From Porphyrobacter sp. TH134 (lineage in GTDB: Bacteria; Pseudomonadota; Alphaproteobacteria; Sphingomonadales; Sphingomonadaceae): a stretch of 64,000 nt of DNA. The stretch is from the NCBI RefSeq assembly GCF_002855495.1, contig NZ_PKRO01000008.1:1-64000 (forward strand). Direction: 5' to 3'. Under the pieces are notes generated by a model. That model was not told the DNA's origin and did not search any database. It saw only the letters and a program-made list of their open reading frames with translations. A program made the translations under genes and the position numbers. Below, piece after piece: positions 41,895 to 50,486 of this stretch. The stretch's first letter is position 1. Each line of letters starts with the position of its first letter.

Positions 41895-43019
41895 ATGGCC
41901 GTAAGGATACTGGAAAGTCTGCCGGCGGATTACCGCCAGGGCCACTTCATCGGCCGGGCGCAATCGCCCGACGGGCCGTGCGTGATCGGCATCGTGAATG
42001 GCGTGATCCACGATCTGACCGCCATCACCAGCACTGTGGCCGGCGCTGTCGCGCGGCGCAGCTTCACGGGCGGGCCCGCGCTTGGCCCGGTGGACAATGG
42101 CTTGCCTGAAGGCTGGTCGCTGCTCACCCCGATTGACCTCCAATCCATCAAGGCCAGCGGCGTCACCTTCGCGCTCTCGGCAATCGAGCGCGTGATCGAA
42201 GAACGCGCCCGCGGCGACGCCACGGCTGCCGCAGCGATCCGCACGCAGCTTGAAGACAAAGTGGGCGCTGGCATTCGTTCGGTCGTCCCCGGCAGCGCGG
42301 CCGCCGCGCAGCTCAAGGACGTGCTGATCAAAGAAGGCATGTGGTCGCAATATCTTGAAGTCGCCATCGGGCCGGACGCGGAGATTTTCTCCAAGGCCCC
42401 CACCCTGTCAGCAGTCGGCACCGGCGCGCCGGTTGGCGTGCGATCGGATTCGCACTGGAACAACCCCGAACCCGAGGTCGTGCTGGTCTGCGATGCGGAC
42501 GGCGAAGTGGTCGGCGCGACGCTGGGCAATGACGTGAACCTGCGCGATTTCGAAGGCCGCTCGGCCTTGTTGCTGTCCAAGGCCAAGGACAACACGGCCA
42601 GCTGCGCCATCGGGCCGTTTATCCGCCTGTTTGACGACAATTTCACCATCGACGATGTGCGCACAGCCGATGTCGAACTGACGATCGAGGGGCCGGAAGG
42701 CTACCTGCTCGAAGGGCGCAACGATATGAGCCAGATCAGCCGCGATCCGCTCGATCTGGTGGCGCAGTGCCTGTCAGAACATCACTACCCCGATGGCTTC
42801 GTGCTGTTTTGCGGCACGCTGTTCGCGCCGACGCAGGACCGCGACACGCCCGGGGCGGGCTTTACGCACAAGGTCGGCGATGTGGTCACGATCCGATCGC
42901 GCAAGCTGGGTAGCCTGACCAACACGGTCACTACCTCACGCGATGCGCCGGCCTGGACCATGGGGATCGCCGCCTTTGCCCGCAATCTGGCCGCACGCGG
43001 TCTGATCGACCGGATTTGA
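41895..43019 (+). CDS. xylX: 2-Keto-3-deoxy-D-xylonate dehydratase (FAH superfamily), XylX-type
   Basis: 374 residues. The FAH-fold C-terminal domain has SHWNNPEPEVVLVCDADGEVV (metal-binding E-x-E) and GNDVNLRDFEGRSALLLSKAKD (Asp ligand), and the N-terminal half resembles Caulobacter XylX. In the Weimberg pathway it dehydrates 2-keto-3-deoxyxylonate to 2-oxoglutarate semialdehyde. The assignment rests on the xylB-xylC genes that follow. AGGAGG stands before the ATG. It heads xylX-xylB-xylC-esterase. Confidence 0.85.
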   Translation: MAVRILESLPADYRQGHFIGRAQSPDGPCVIGIVNGVIHDLTAITSTVAGAVARRSFTGGPALGPVDNGLPEGWSLLTPIDLQSIKASGVTFALSAIERVIEERARGDATAAAAIRTQLEDKVGAGIRSVVPGSAAAAQLKDVLIKEGMWSQYLEVAIGPDAEIFSKAPTLSAVGTGAPVGVRSDSHWNNPEPEVVLVCDADGEVVGATLGNDVNLRDFEGRSALLLSKAKDNTASCAIGPFIRLFDDNFTIDDVRTADVELTIEGPEGYLLEGRNDMSQISRDPLDLVAQCLSEHHYPDGFVLFCGTLFAPTQDRDTPGAGFTHKVGDVVTIRSRKLGSLTNTVTTSRDAPAWTMGIAAFARNLAARGLIDRI

Positions 43020-43094
43020 CGGCACGGAACTTGAATTGACAAGGCGCGCCGGTTGGGGATCATCCGGAGCGTCAAGAAGGGATGGGGACTAAAT

Positions 43095-43880
43095 TTGGAC
43101 GCGCAATCAAGCAGTGCCAGCGTGCACAGCGCGATCTACCCGAGCCTGACCGGGCGCCGGGTGATCGTGAGTGGAGGCGGCTCGGGAATCGGCGAAGCGA
43201 TGGTCGAAGCCTTCGTCCGGCAAGGGGCGGCGGTCGGCTTTGTCGACATCCAGCAAAGCGCGAGCGAGCAACTGATCCGGCGGCTGGCCGATGCGGAAAT
43301 CGCGCCGCATTTTCTGCCCTGCGACATCACGGATTGCGACGATTACGTCGACAAGATCGGCCAGCTGATCAATCGGCTGGGCGGCTGCGATGTGCTGATC
43401 AACAACGCCGCCAGCGATGATCGCCACAAGCTGGAGGACATCACACCCGCCTATTGGGACGAGCGGATGGCGGTCAACCTCAAGCACCAGTTCTTTGCGG
43501 CCAAGGCGATTATTCCGGCAATGCGGGACAGCGGTGGCGGGTCGATTGTCAACATGGGATCGATCAGCTGGCACCTGGGCCTGATGGATCTGGTAATCTA
43601 CCAGACGGCCAAGGCCGCGATCGAGGGTCTGACCCGCAGCCTGGCGCGCGAGTTGGGGCGCGACAATATCCGCGTCAATGCGATCGTCCCCGGCAACGTC
43701 CAGACCCCGCGGCAGATGAAATGGTATTCACCCGATGGTGAGGCGGAAATCGTTGCCGCGCAATGCCTTGATGGGCGCATCCAGCCCGCTGATATTGCCG
43801 CGATGGCGCTGTTTCTGGCGGCCGACGATTCGCGGTTTTGCACGGGCCACAATTACTGGGTTGATGCTGGATGGAGATAA
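43095..43880 (+). CDS. xylB: D-Xylose 1-dehydrogenase (SDR), XylB-type
   Basis: About 261 residues from a TTG at 43095, after GGATGGGGA. An earlier TTG at 43053 would add 14 and is less likely. NAD-binding GGGSGIGEAM, NNAASDDRHKLEDI, the catalytic Ser in SISWHLGLMDLVIYQTAKAA with YxxxK, and the C-terminal CTGHNYWVDAGWR. It closely resembles Caulobacter XylB over its whole length (GSISWHLGL, AIVPGNVQTPRQMKWYSPDGEA). It oxidises xylose to xylonolactone with NAD+. Confidence 0.88.
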   Translation: MDAQSSSASVHSAIYPSLTGRRVIVSGGGSGIGEAMVEAFVRQGAAVGFVDIQQSASEQLIRRLADAEIAPHFLPCDITDCDDYVDKIGQLINRLGGCDVLINNAASDDRHKLEDITPAYWDERMAVNLKHQFFAAKAIIPAMRDSGGGSIVNMGSISWHLGLMDLVIYQTAKAAIEGLTRSLARELGRDNIRVNAIVPGNVQTPRQMKWYSPDGEAEIVAAQCLDGRIQPADIAAMALFLAADDSRFCTGHNYWVDAGWR

Positions 43881-44755
43881 GCGTGCCGGTCAGCGCGGTG
43901 CTGGCTGCCGACTGTCTGCTCGGCGAAGGCGTGCTGTGGGATGCGAGCCGCGCGGTGGTGTGGTTTGTCGATATCAAGCGGCGGCGGTTGTGGCACTTTG
44001 ACCCTGCCACCGGCAGCAACCGGTTTGCCGACGCGCCCGAGCAGATTGGCTGGGCGATCCCGGCCGACAATGGCTTGCTATTGTGCGGGTTGAAGGACGG
44101 GCTCTATACCTTCGCTCCTGAAACCGACACCTTTACAAAACTTTGCACCGTTCCCGGAGAGCCCGCCTCCAACCGGCTCAACGATGCCTGCACCGACCCT
44201 TGGGGCCGGGTGTGGTTCGGTTCGATGGACGATGCCGAAAGCGCAGCATCGGGCCGGTTCTACGTATTCGACCGCGGCGAGGTTCGCCCGGCTGGCCCAG
44301 CGGGCATCGCGATCACCAACGGCCCGGCGGTCAATGCGGCAGGCGACCGGATCTACTTCACCGACACCATCGCACAAAAAATCATGGTAGCCGATCTGTC
44401 GCCCGCCGGTGTCGGCGAGGCGCGGCTGTTTGCGGATACCGCAGCCCTGTTTCCCGCCGCCTACCCCGATGGGCCGGTGGTCGATGCCGAGGATCATGTC
44501 TGGACCGGGCTGTACCACGGCAGCACCGTTGCGCGGTTTTCACCTGACGGAAAGCTGGTCGCCGCAGTCCCCATGCCAGCCCGCGATATTACCAAGCTGG
44601 CGTTTGGGGGGGCAGACCTCAAAACCGGCTATGTCACCTCGGCCACCAAGAATATGACCCAACAGGACATGGCGCAAATGCCGCAGGCAGGCAGTCTGTT
44701 TGCGTTTGACGCCCCGGTTGCAGGCTTTGTCCAGCCGCTGGCGAGATTGGGGTAA
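43871..44755 (+). CDS. xylC: Xylono-lactonase (SMP-30/gluconolactonase family), XylC-type
   Basis: 294 residues; SMP-30 beta-propeller with LLGEGVLWDASRAVVWFVDI (metal Glu), RLNDACTDPWGRVWFGSMDD, AAYPDGPVVDAEDHVW (metal Asp) and GVKLAFGG-like KLAFGGADLKTGYVTSA. It opens xylonolactone. Its ATG at 43871 overlaps the xylB stop by 10 bases; a GTG at 43883 is the other candidate. Named from position after xylB and family; arabinonolactone activity is also possible. Confidence 0.85.
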   Translation: MEISVPVSAVLAADCLLGEGVLWDASRAVVWFVDIKRRRLWHFDPATGSNRFADAPEQIGWAIPADNGLLLCGLKDGLYTFAPETDTFTKLCTVPGEPASNRLNDACTDPWGRVWFGSMDDAESAASGRFYVFDRGEVRPAGPAGIAITNGPAVNAAGDRIYFTDTIAQKIMVADLSPAGVGEARLFADTAALFPAAYPDGPVVDAEDHVWTGLYHGSTVARFSPDGKLVAAVPMPARDITKLAFGGADLKTGYVTSATKNMTQQDMAQMPQAGSLFAFDAPVAGFVQPLARLG

Positions 44756-46669
44756 ATGATGCGCGCAACCAAAGGCCTGGCGGCAGGACTTGCCATGCTC
44801 TGGCCAGCCGCAGCACTGTCCAACCCGGTGCTCGATGCCGGGTTCGGGGACAATATGGTGCTGCAAGCAGGCCAGCCGCTGACCGTCTCGGGGCGCACGC
44901 AGCCCGGGGTCAAGGTGGCAGCAAGACTGGGCAAGACCGGGTCTGGCGCGGTTGCGGACGGATCGGGCGTCTTTTCCATCACCCTGCCCGCGCAGTCTGG
45001 CAGCGCAGCTCCGGTGACGCTCACCATCAGTGACGAAACGGGCACAACAACCTACAACAACATTCTGATCGGCAATGTCTTTTTGTGCGCCGGGCAATCC
45101 AACATGGAACTGTCAGTCACCCGCGCGCTGGATGCCGAAAACCAGCTGCGCCTCGCGCCTGATGACAGCATCCGGCTGCTGATGGTGCCGAAAACCACCG
45201 CGCCTTTGCCGCAAGTCCAATTTGGGGGCCCGGTCACCTGGCGGCCCGCCACCAGCACCAGCGTGGCCGATTTTTCCGCCGCCTGCTTTTACATGGCAAA
45301 AGCGCTGCGCAGGAAAGACCCGGCAACGCCCATCGGCCTGATCCATTCGAACTGGGGCGGCAGCGCCGCGCGGGCATGGCTTGACCCCGAAGGCGTGCTG
45401 GCACTGCACGGGCAGGCCGCGCTCGATCAGTTGGGCCTTTATGCCCGCGATCCCTATGCCGCGGCCCAAGCCTTTGTGCCGCAATGGTTCGACTGGTGGC
45501 GCGCGAAAGATAGCGGGCGCGAGCCTTGGAAGAACTCTGCGCTGCTCGACTGGAAGCCGACCCCCAAGTTCACGCTGTGGAACGAATGGACCGGCACCGG
45601 GCTCGACACAAACCCGCGTGCCAATGTCTGGCTGCGCACGGTCGTCACGCTTACGCCTGAACAGGCGGCGGGTGAAGGCAGCCTGGCAATCGGCGCGATC
45701 GATGACATGGACCTGACCTTCGTCAATGGCCATCCGGTCGGCTACACCTTCGGTTGGGGGGTGGAACGCACCTACCGCGTGCCGCCTGCGCATCTGAAGG
45801 CGGGGAAGAACGAAATCCTGATCGCGGCCAACAACATGTGGGATACCGGCGGGTTCTTCGCCGGGCCGGAGCGGCTTGCCTTCACGGCGGCAAATGGTGA
45901 CCGGGTGCCGCTGGGCACGAATTGGGAATATGCGGCCACCGCCGTTACCGATGTTCCGCCGCGCGCACCCTGGGATGCCAATGCAGGCCTTGGCGTCATG
46001 CACAATGCGATGATCGCCCCGCTGGGCCGCATGACACTGGCCGGCGTCGCTTGGTATCAGGGGGAATCCGATGCAGGCCAGCCGGCCTATGACCAGAAGC
46101 TGGCGACGCTGTTTGCCGGATGGCGCCGCCAGTTCGGGCCGCAAACACGGATGCTGGTGGTGCAACTGGCCGATTGGGGAGAGCGCCGCGCAGCGCCGGG
46201 CGAATCCGGTTGGGCGCAATTGCGCGACGAACAACGCCTCGCGGTCGTCGCCGATTCCAACGCCGCGCTGGTCACAGCAATCGACATTGGCGAGCCAACC
46301 GATATTCACCCCGCCAACAAGAACGATCTGGGCAAGCGGCTGGCCGAAGCCTTCAATGGCCGCGCCCTGCCGATGCCGGAAGGCGCGGTGCGGAATGGCG
46401 ACATGGTCACCGTCAGCTTCACCGGGATCGAAGGCGCATTGCAGGCGCAGGGCGGCCCCTACCCGCTTGGCGTGGAGCTGTGCGAGGCGGGGATGGAAAC
46501 GTGCCGCTTTGCGCTTGCCAGCCTTGCTGGCAGCCGGATGGTAATCCCCGTGCCGCAGGGCATGGCGCCCACCCGCGTGCGTTATGCCTGGGCCGATGCG
46601 CCGGTGGTCAATCTGGTCGATGGCGGCGGGATGCCTATCCCCGGCTTTGGCCTCGATATCGCGCCTTGA
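44756..46669 (+). CDS. Sialate-O-acetylesterase-like SGNH esterase (probable acetylxylan esterase), secreted
   Basis: 637 residues with a signal peptide (ending AALSNPV). The SGNH nucleophile Ser is in FLCAGQSNMELSVTRAL, the oxyanion Asn region in IGLIHSNWGGSAARAWL and VAWYQGESDAG, and the Asp/His pair in DIHPANKNDLG. A beta-sandwich insertion (about 285-385) and a C-terminal beta domain complete the fold. In this xylan locus it most likely removes acetyl groups from xylan. It begins immediately after the xylC stop (TAAATG). Confidence 0.85.
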   Translation: MMRATKGLAAGLAMLWPAAALSNPVLDAGFGDNMVLQAGQPLTVSGRTQPGVKVAARLGKTGSGAVADGSGVFSITLPAQSGSAAPVTLTISDETGTTTYNNILIGNVFLCAGQSNMELSVTRALDAENQLRLAPDDSIRLLMVPKTTAPLPQVQFGGPVTWRPATSTSVADFSAACFYMAKALRRKDPATPIGLIHSNWGGSAARAWLDPEGVLALHGQAALDQLGLYARDPYAAAQAFVPQWFDWWRAKDSGREPWKNSALLDWKPTPKFTLWNEWTGTGLDTNPRANVWLRTVVTLTPEQAAGEGSLAIGAIDDMDLTFVNGHPVGYTFGWGVERTYRVPPAHLKAGKNEILIAANNMWDTGGFFAGPERLAFTAANGDRVPLGTNWEYAATAVTDVPPRAPWDANAGLGVMHNAMIAPLGRMTLAGVAWYQGESDAGQPAYDQKLATLFAGWRRQFGPQTRMLVVQLADWGERRAAPGESGWAQLRDEQRLAVVADSNAALVTAIDIGEPTDIHPANKNDLGKRLAEAFNGRALPMPEGAVRNGDMVTVSFTGIEGALQAQGGPYPLGVELCEAGMETCRFALASLAGSRMVIPVPQGMAPTRVRYAWADAPVVNLVDGGGMPIPGFGLDIAP

Positions 46670-46876
46670 AGCTGACGCACCGCCGCTTTTCGCCCGGAAG
46701 AGCCGGCGCACTGGTAGTGGGCAGAGTGCCGATTTTCACTTCCGACGGGCCCCAGACGCCTCTAGGGACTGCCCGCCATACAAGCATCAGGGGGTGTATG
46801 GCGCAGCCGCAGCGATGCCGATCGTGCCTTGCCGAACACGCTCTGACAGTCTGATTGCATAGGATTTTTTGGGGCA

Positions 46877-47728
46877 ATGTCGGAGATTAAACTCGAACAT
46901 GGCGCATGGCGCGCGCGGGTGCTGCCCCATGCGGGCGGGCTGATCGGTGCGCTGGATTGCGGCGGCGTGCCAGTGCTGCGGGCCATGCCTGATGGCGTCA
47001 TTGATCCGCTCGCCGCGGCGTGTTTCCCGATGGTGCCGTGGTGCAACCGGATCGCGGCCGGACGGTTCGCGTGGGATAACGCAATGGTGTGGCTGCCCCC
47101 CAATTTCCCGCCCGAACGTCATGCGATCCACGGCCACGGGTGGCAATCGGAATGGGAGGTCGCCGGGTGCCTGCGCAACACCTGCGTGTTGATCCACCGC
47201 CATGACGAGGCGGCCGGTGGTTGGCCGTGGGCCTATGTGGCGCGGACGGTCATCCAGCTATCGGACACGGGCTGCGCCATCACGCTCTCGCTCACCAATG
47301 ATTCCAACCGGCTGATGCCTGCCGGGCTGGGCTTGCACCCCTATCTGCGCCGCCGACCGGAAAGCCGGATCGCGTTCCGGTCAGGCCCGATTGTGGCCGT
47401 GGGGGCAGACATGATCCCGACCGGAGAGCATCTGGCGCCGTCGCACTTCGCGGACTTTGCGGCTGATGGCGGCGCGGCGGTGCCGGATGCGCTGATCGAT
47501 CATTGCTTCACCGGCTGGCACGGCGCGGCGCTGGTCAGCGATGACATGGGCACGATCATGCTTGCGGCCGAAGGCGCGGGGCACTTGCACCTTTACGCGC
47601 CGGCCGATCCTGACATCTTGTGTCTCGAACCGGTCAACCACCTGCCCGATGCCGCCAATACCGGCGGAATGCAGCTGATCGAACCGGGCGAAACGGCCAG
47701 TCTGACGTTGCGGATCGGGGTCGCCTAA
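46877..47728 (+). CDS. galM: Aldose 1-epimerase (mutarotase)
   Basis: 283 residues. Catalytic-type His are in RHAIHGHGWQSEW and LGLHPYLRR, and the general base Glu is in LCLEPVNHLPDA. Mutarotation would feed the anomer used by XylB. It begins 207 bases after the esterase; that gap has an 8-bp hairpin (46775-46802) but no clear operator. It is convergent with the downstream GH43 (four-base overlap). Confidence 0.88.
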   Translation: MSEIKLEHGAWRARVLPHAGGLIGALDCGGVPVLRAMPDGVIDPLAAACFPMVPWCNRIAAGRFAWDNAMVWLPPNFPPERHAIHGHGWQSEWEVAGCLRNTCVLIHRHDEAAGGWPWAYVARTVIQLSDTGCAITLSLTNDSNRLMPAGLGLHPYLRRRPESRIAFRSGPIVAVGADMIPTGEHLAPSHFADFAADGGAAVPDALIDHCFTGWHGAALVSDDMGTIMLAAEGAGHLHLYAPADPDILCLEPVNHLPDAANTGGMQLIEPGETASLTLRIGVA

Positions 47729-48702
47729 GGCGGGGGCGCGGTGATGCCTGCGGCCGTCTGGATCACCGGCCGCATCAATCCGTCCGCATCGTAGCTAAGG
47801 TGTTCCACCGTCACCGCCCGCCGCCCCAGCGCGCCTTTCCGGTCGCCGATGGTGAGCGCCGCGTTGTGGAGGAACAGATACCACTGGCCTTTGAACTCAG
47901 CGATGCCCGGGTGGATAGTAAAGCTGCCCTCCCCTGATCCGGTCAGTTCGCCCCGGTATGTCCACGGCCCCAGCGGCGTGGTGGCGGTGGCATAGGACAC
48001 ACGCTCATCCTTGTGATCGCTGCGGTCTAATGAGGCATAGGTGAGGTAGTAGAGCCCGCCTCGCTTGTGCAGCCACGGGCCTTCCTCAAAATGCGGCGGA
48101 GTGATTTCGGTAATCGGCCCGTCGATGCTGATCATGTCGTCGCCGAGCTTGGCGATATAGCATTGGCGGTTGCCCCAAGCGATCCAGGTGGTGCCCTCAT
48201 CGTCAGTGAAGACGGTGGGATCGATATCTTCCCAGCTGTGCGTGCCTTTGGGGGTCATGTCGTTGCTGATGAGCGCTGCGCCCTTGGCGTCCACGAAGGG
48301 GCCTTCCGGTCGGTCCGACACTGCAACGCCAATCGCCTTGCCCGGCTTGGTCGCGTCATGTTCAACGGGGGCGTACAGCCAGTACCGCCCGTGCTTTTCG
48401 ATCACCTGCACCGCCCACGCATCGTGCGATGCCCACGCAAAGCCCTTGATGTTCATCACCGACCCATGAAACGTCCATTCGCGCATGTCGGTGGTCGAGT
48501 AGGCGAGCCATTCCTTCATATTGAACATTTCGCCGTCCGCCACTTCGTCGTGGCTGGTGTAGAGCCACAGCGTGTCGCCGATCACCAGCGGCGCGGGGTC
48601 GGCGGTGAAGCGGTCGCGGATAATCGGGTTCGATCCGGGCACGGGTTCTTCGGCTGCCAGTGGGCTCACCGCCAGCAGCACGGTGAAGGCAAGCCAGCGC
48701 AT
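47725..48702 (-). CDS. GH43 beta-xylosidase/arabinofuranosidase (short, secreted)
   Basis: 325 residues with a signal peptide (MRWLAFTVLLAVSPLAAEEP). Catalytic residues: base Asp in FTADPAPLVIGDTLWLYTSHDE, pKa Asp in DIDPTVFTDDEG and acid Glu in PHFEEGPWLHKRGGLYYL. Unlike the 549-residue GH43 it has no C-terminal sandwich and resembles the GH43 subfamily 1 type. Its start lies within one base of the xylD stop, so it belongs to lacI-xylD-GH43. Confidence 0.9.
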   Translation of the reverse strand: MRWLAFTVLLAVSPLAAEEPVPGSNPIIRDRFTADPAPLVIGDTLWLYTSHDEVADGEMFNMKEWLAYSTTDMREWTFHGSVMNIKGFAWASHDAWAVQVIEKHGRYWLYAPVEHDATKPGKAIGVAVSDRPEGPFVDAKGAALISNDMTPKGTHSWEDIDPTVFTDDEGTTWIAWGNRQCYIAKLGDDMISIDGPITEITPPHFEEGPWLHKRGGLYYLTYASLDRSDHKDERVSYATATTPLGPWTYRGELTGSGEGSFTIHPGIAEFKGQWYLFLHNAALTIGDRKGALGRRAVTVEHLSYDADGLMRPVIQTAAGITAPPP

Positions 48703-50486
48703 CAGTGATTATGCCGTGGCAGCTTGCGGGCCGTACCGCGGTACTTGAGCGCAAAGTCCATCACGCCGCCTTCGGCCAGCTGCCCGGTCTTTTCGCGGTA
48801 GAGTTCCTCCCACGGGGTCTGGCTTTCGGGGACCGGCGGGCAGGTCTCCTCCGCGCGGCGGCGCGCGATCTCTGCTTCGTCGACCAGCGCATCGCAGCGC
48901 CTTGCGTTGAGATCGACACGGATGATGTCGCCCGTCCGCAGCCAGCTGAGGCCCCCGCCAACTGCGCTTTCGGGGCTGACGTTAAGGATCGAGGGGCTGT
49001 CGCTCGTCCCCGATTGGCGCCCGTCGCCCAGAGTCGGCAGCCACGGCTTGCCGGCGCGGATCATCGCGTCTGGCGGCTGCATATTGACCACCTCGGCGCT
49101 CCCCGGCCACCCGATCACGCCCGAGCCGCGGATGACGAGAATGCAGTCCTCGTCGATCGCGAGCGCGGGATCGTTGATGCGGTGGTGGTAATCGTCCGAC
49201 CCGTCGAACACGATGGCGCGCGCCTCGAACACGCCTTCGGAGCCGGGACGCGAGAGGTAGCGCGCGCGGAAGGCGGGGCCGATCACGGATGTCTTGAGGA
49301 TCGCGAAATCGAACAGGTTGCCCGACAGTACCATGAAGCCCGCCTTGTCGATCAGCGGGTCGGCGAAAGGCCGGATCATCTCGCGATCGCGGGTTTCCGC
49401 GCCCGCGAGGTTTTCCGCCATCATCTTGCCGGTGCAGGTGACGACATTGCCGTGCAGCTTCCCAGCGTTGAGCAATTCCCACAAGGCCGCAGGCACACCG
49501 CCCGCACGGTGGAAGCGCTCGCCCAGATATTGCCCGGCAGGCTGCATGTTGACGAGCAGCGGCAGGTCGTAGCCATGCCCCTGCCACACATCGGTTTCGA
49601 GCCTCACCCCGGCGTGCGCGGCCATCGCCATGATGTGCGGCTGCGCGTTGGAGCTGCCGCCGATAACGCTGACGCAGGCAATTGCGTTCTCGAACGCTTC
49701 GCGCGTCAGGATGTCCGATGGTTTCAGATCTTCGAGCACCATCTCTACGATCCGACGCCCGGTGCGATAGGCCATCTGCCCGCGCTCGCGATAGGGCGCG
49801 GGGATCGCCGCGCAACCGGTGAGCGACAGGCCCAGCGCCTCCGCCACCGCGTTCATCGTGCTGGCGGTGCCCATCGAATTGCAGTGGCCCGCAGACGGCG
49901 CGCTGCTGGTGGCGCGGTCCAGGAACTCGTCCTCGTCGATCTCGCCCGCAGCGAGCTTCCTGCGGCTGCGCCAGATCACCGTGCCACTGCCGACCAGCTC
50001 GCCTTCATGCCATCCGTCGAGCATCGGGCCGCCGCTCAGCACGATCGCGGGAATATCCACCGTGCTCGCCGCCATGATCTGGCTCGGCGTGGTCTTGTCG
50101 CACCCCGTGGTCAGCACCACGCCGTCCAGCGGATAGCCGTTCAGCAGTTCCACCAGCCCGAGATAGAGCAGGTTGCGGTCCAGCGCCGCCGTCGGCCTGC
50201 GGCAGTTCTCGAAGATCGGGTGGACGGGAAATTCGATGGGAATGCCGCCCGCATCGCGGATGCCATCGCGGGTGCGCTTGGCCAGATCGACGTGGATGCG
50301 GTTGCAGGGGGAAAGGTCGCTGCCGGATTGCGCAATGCCGATGATCGGCTTGCCGCTTCGCAGCTCCTCGGGCGTCACCCCGTAATTCATGAAACGTTCG
50401 AGATAGAGCGCCGTCATGTCCATGCGTTCGCGGTTGTCGAACCAGTCGCGCGAGCGCAGGCGGCGGGGTGAGGCTTGTTTGGTCAT
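48702..50486 (-). CDS. xylD: D-Xylonate dehydratase (IlvD/EDD family), XylD-type
   Basis: 594 residues from the ATG at 50486. IlvD/EDD signatures are VVLTTGCDKTTPSQIMAA, SAGHCNSMGTASTMNA and VVTCTGKMM, whose Cys residues bind a 2Fe-2S cluster, and GDGRQSGTSDSPSI at the C-terminus. It forms 2-keto-3-deoxyxylonate in the Weimberg pathway. The start overlaps the lacI stop by four bases. Sugar specificity (xylonate versus arabinonate or gluconate) is inferred from the xylX-B-C genes. Confidence 0.9.
   Translation of the reverse strand: MTKQASPRRLRSRDWFDNRERMDMTALYLERFMNYGVTPEELRSGKPIIGIAQSGSDLSPCNRIHVDLAKRTRDGIRDAGGIPIEFPVHPIFENCRRPTAALDRNLLYLGLVELLNGYPLDGVVLTTGCDKTTPSQIMAASTVDIPAIVLSGGPMLDGWHEGELVGSGTVIWRSRRKLAAGEIDEDEFLDRATSSAPSAGHCNSMGTASTMNAVAEALGLSLTGCAAIPAPYRERGQMAYRTGRRIVEMVLEDLKPSDILTREAFENAIACVSVIGGSSNAQPHIMAMAAHAGVRLETDVWQGHGYDLPLLVNMQPAGQYLGERFHRAGGVPAALWELLNAGKLHGNVVTCTGKMMAENLAGAETRDREMIRPFADPLIDKAGFMVLSGNLFDFAILKTSVIGPAFRARYLSRPGSEGVFEARAIVFDGSDDYHHRINDPALAIDEDCILVIRGSGVIGWPGSAEVVNMQPPDAMIRAGKPWLPTLGDGRQSGTSDSPSILNVSPESAVGGGLSWLRTGDIIRVDLNARRCDALVDEAEIARRRAEETCPPVPESQTPWEELYREKTGQLAEGGVMDFALKYRGTARKLPRHNH

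Noticed and set aside
45113-46711. Minus-strand open frame of 532 codons opposite the esterase
   Set aside because: The plus strand carries a full SGNH esterase with active-site motifs; the other strand has none.
46775-46802. GCCATACA/TGTATGGC hairpin before the epimerase gene
   Set aside because: No T-run and no link to other motifs; could be chance, so not listed as a terminator.
48705-50471. Plus-strand open frame of 588 codons opposite xylD
   Set aside because: Shadow of XylD; no start signals or domain.
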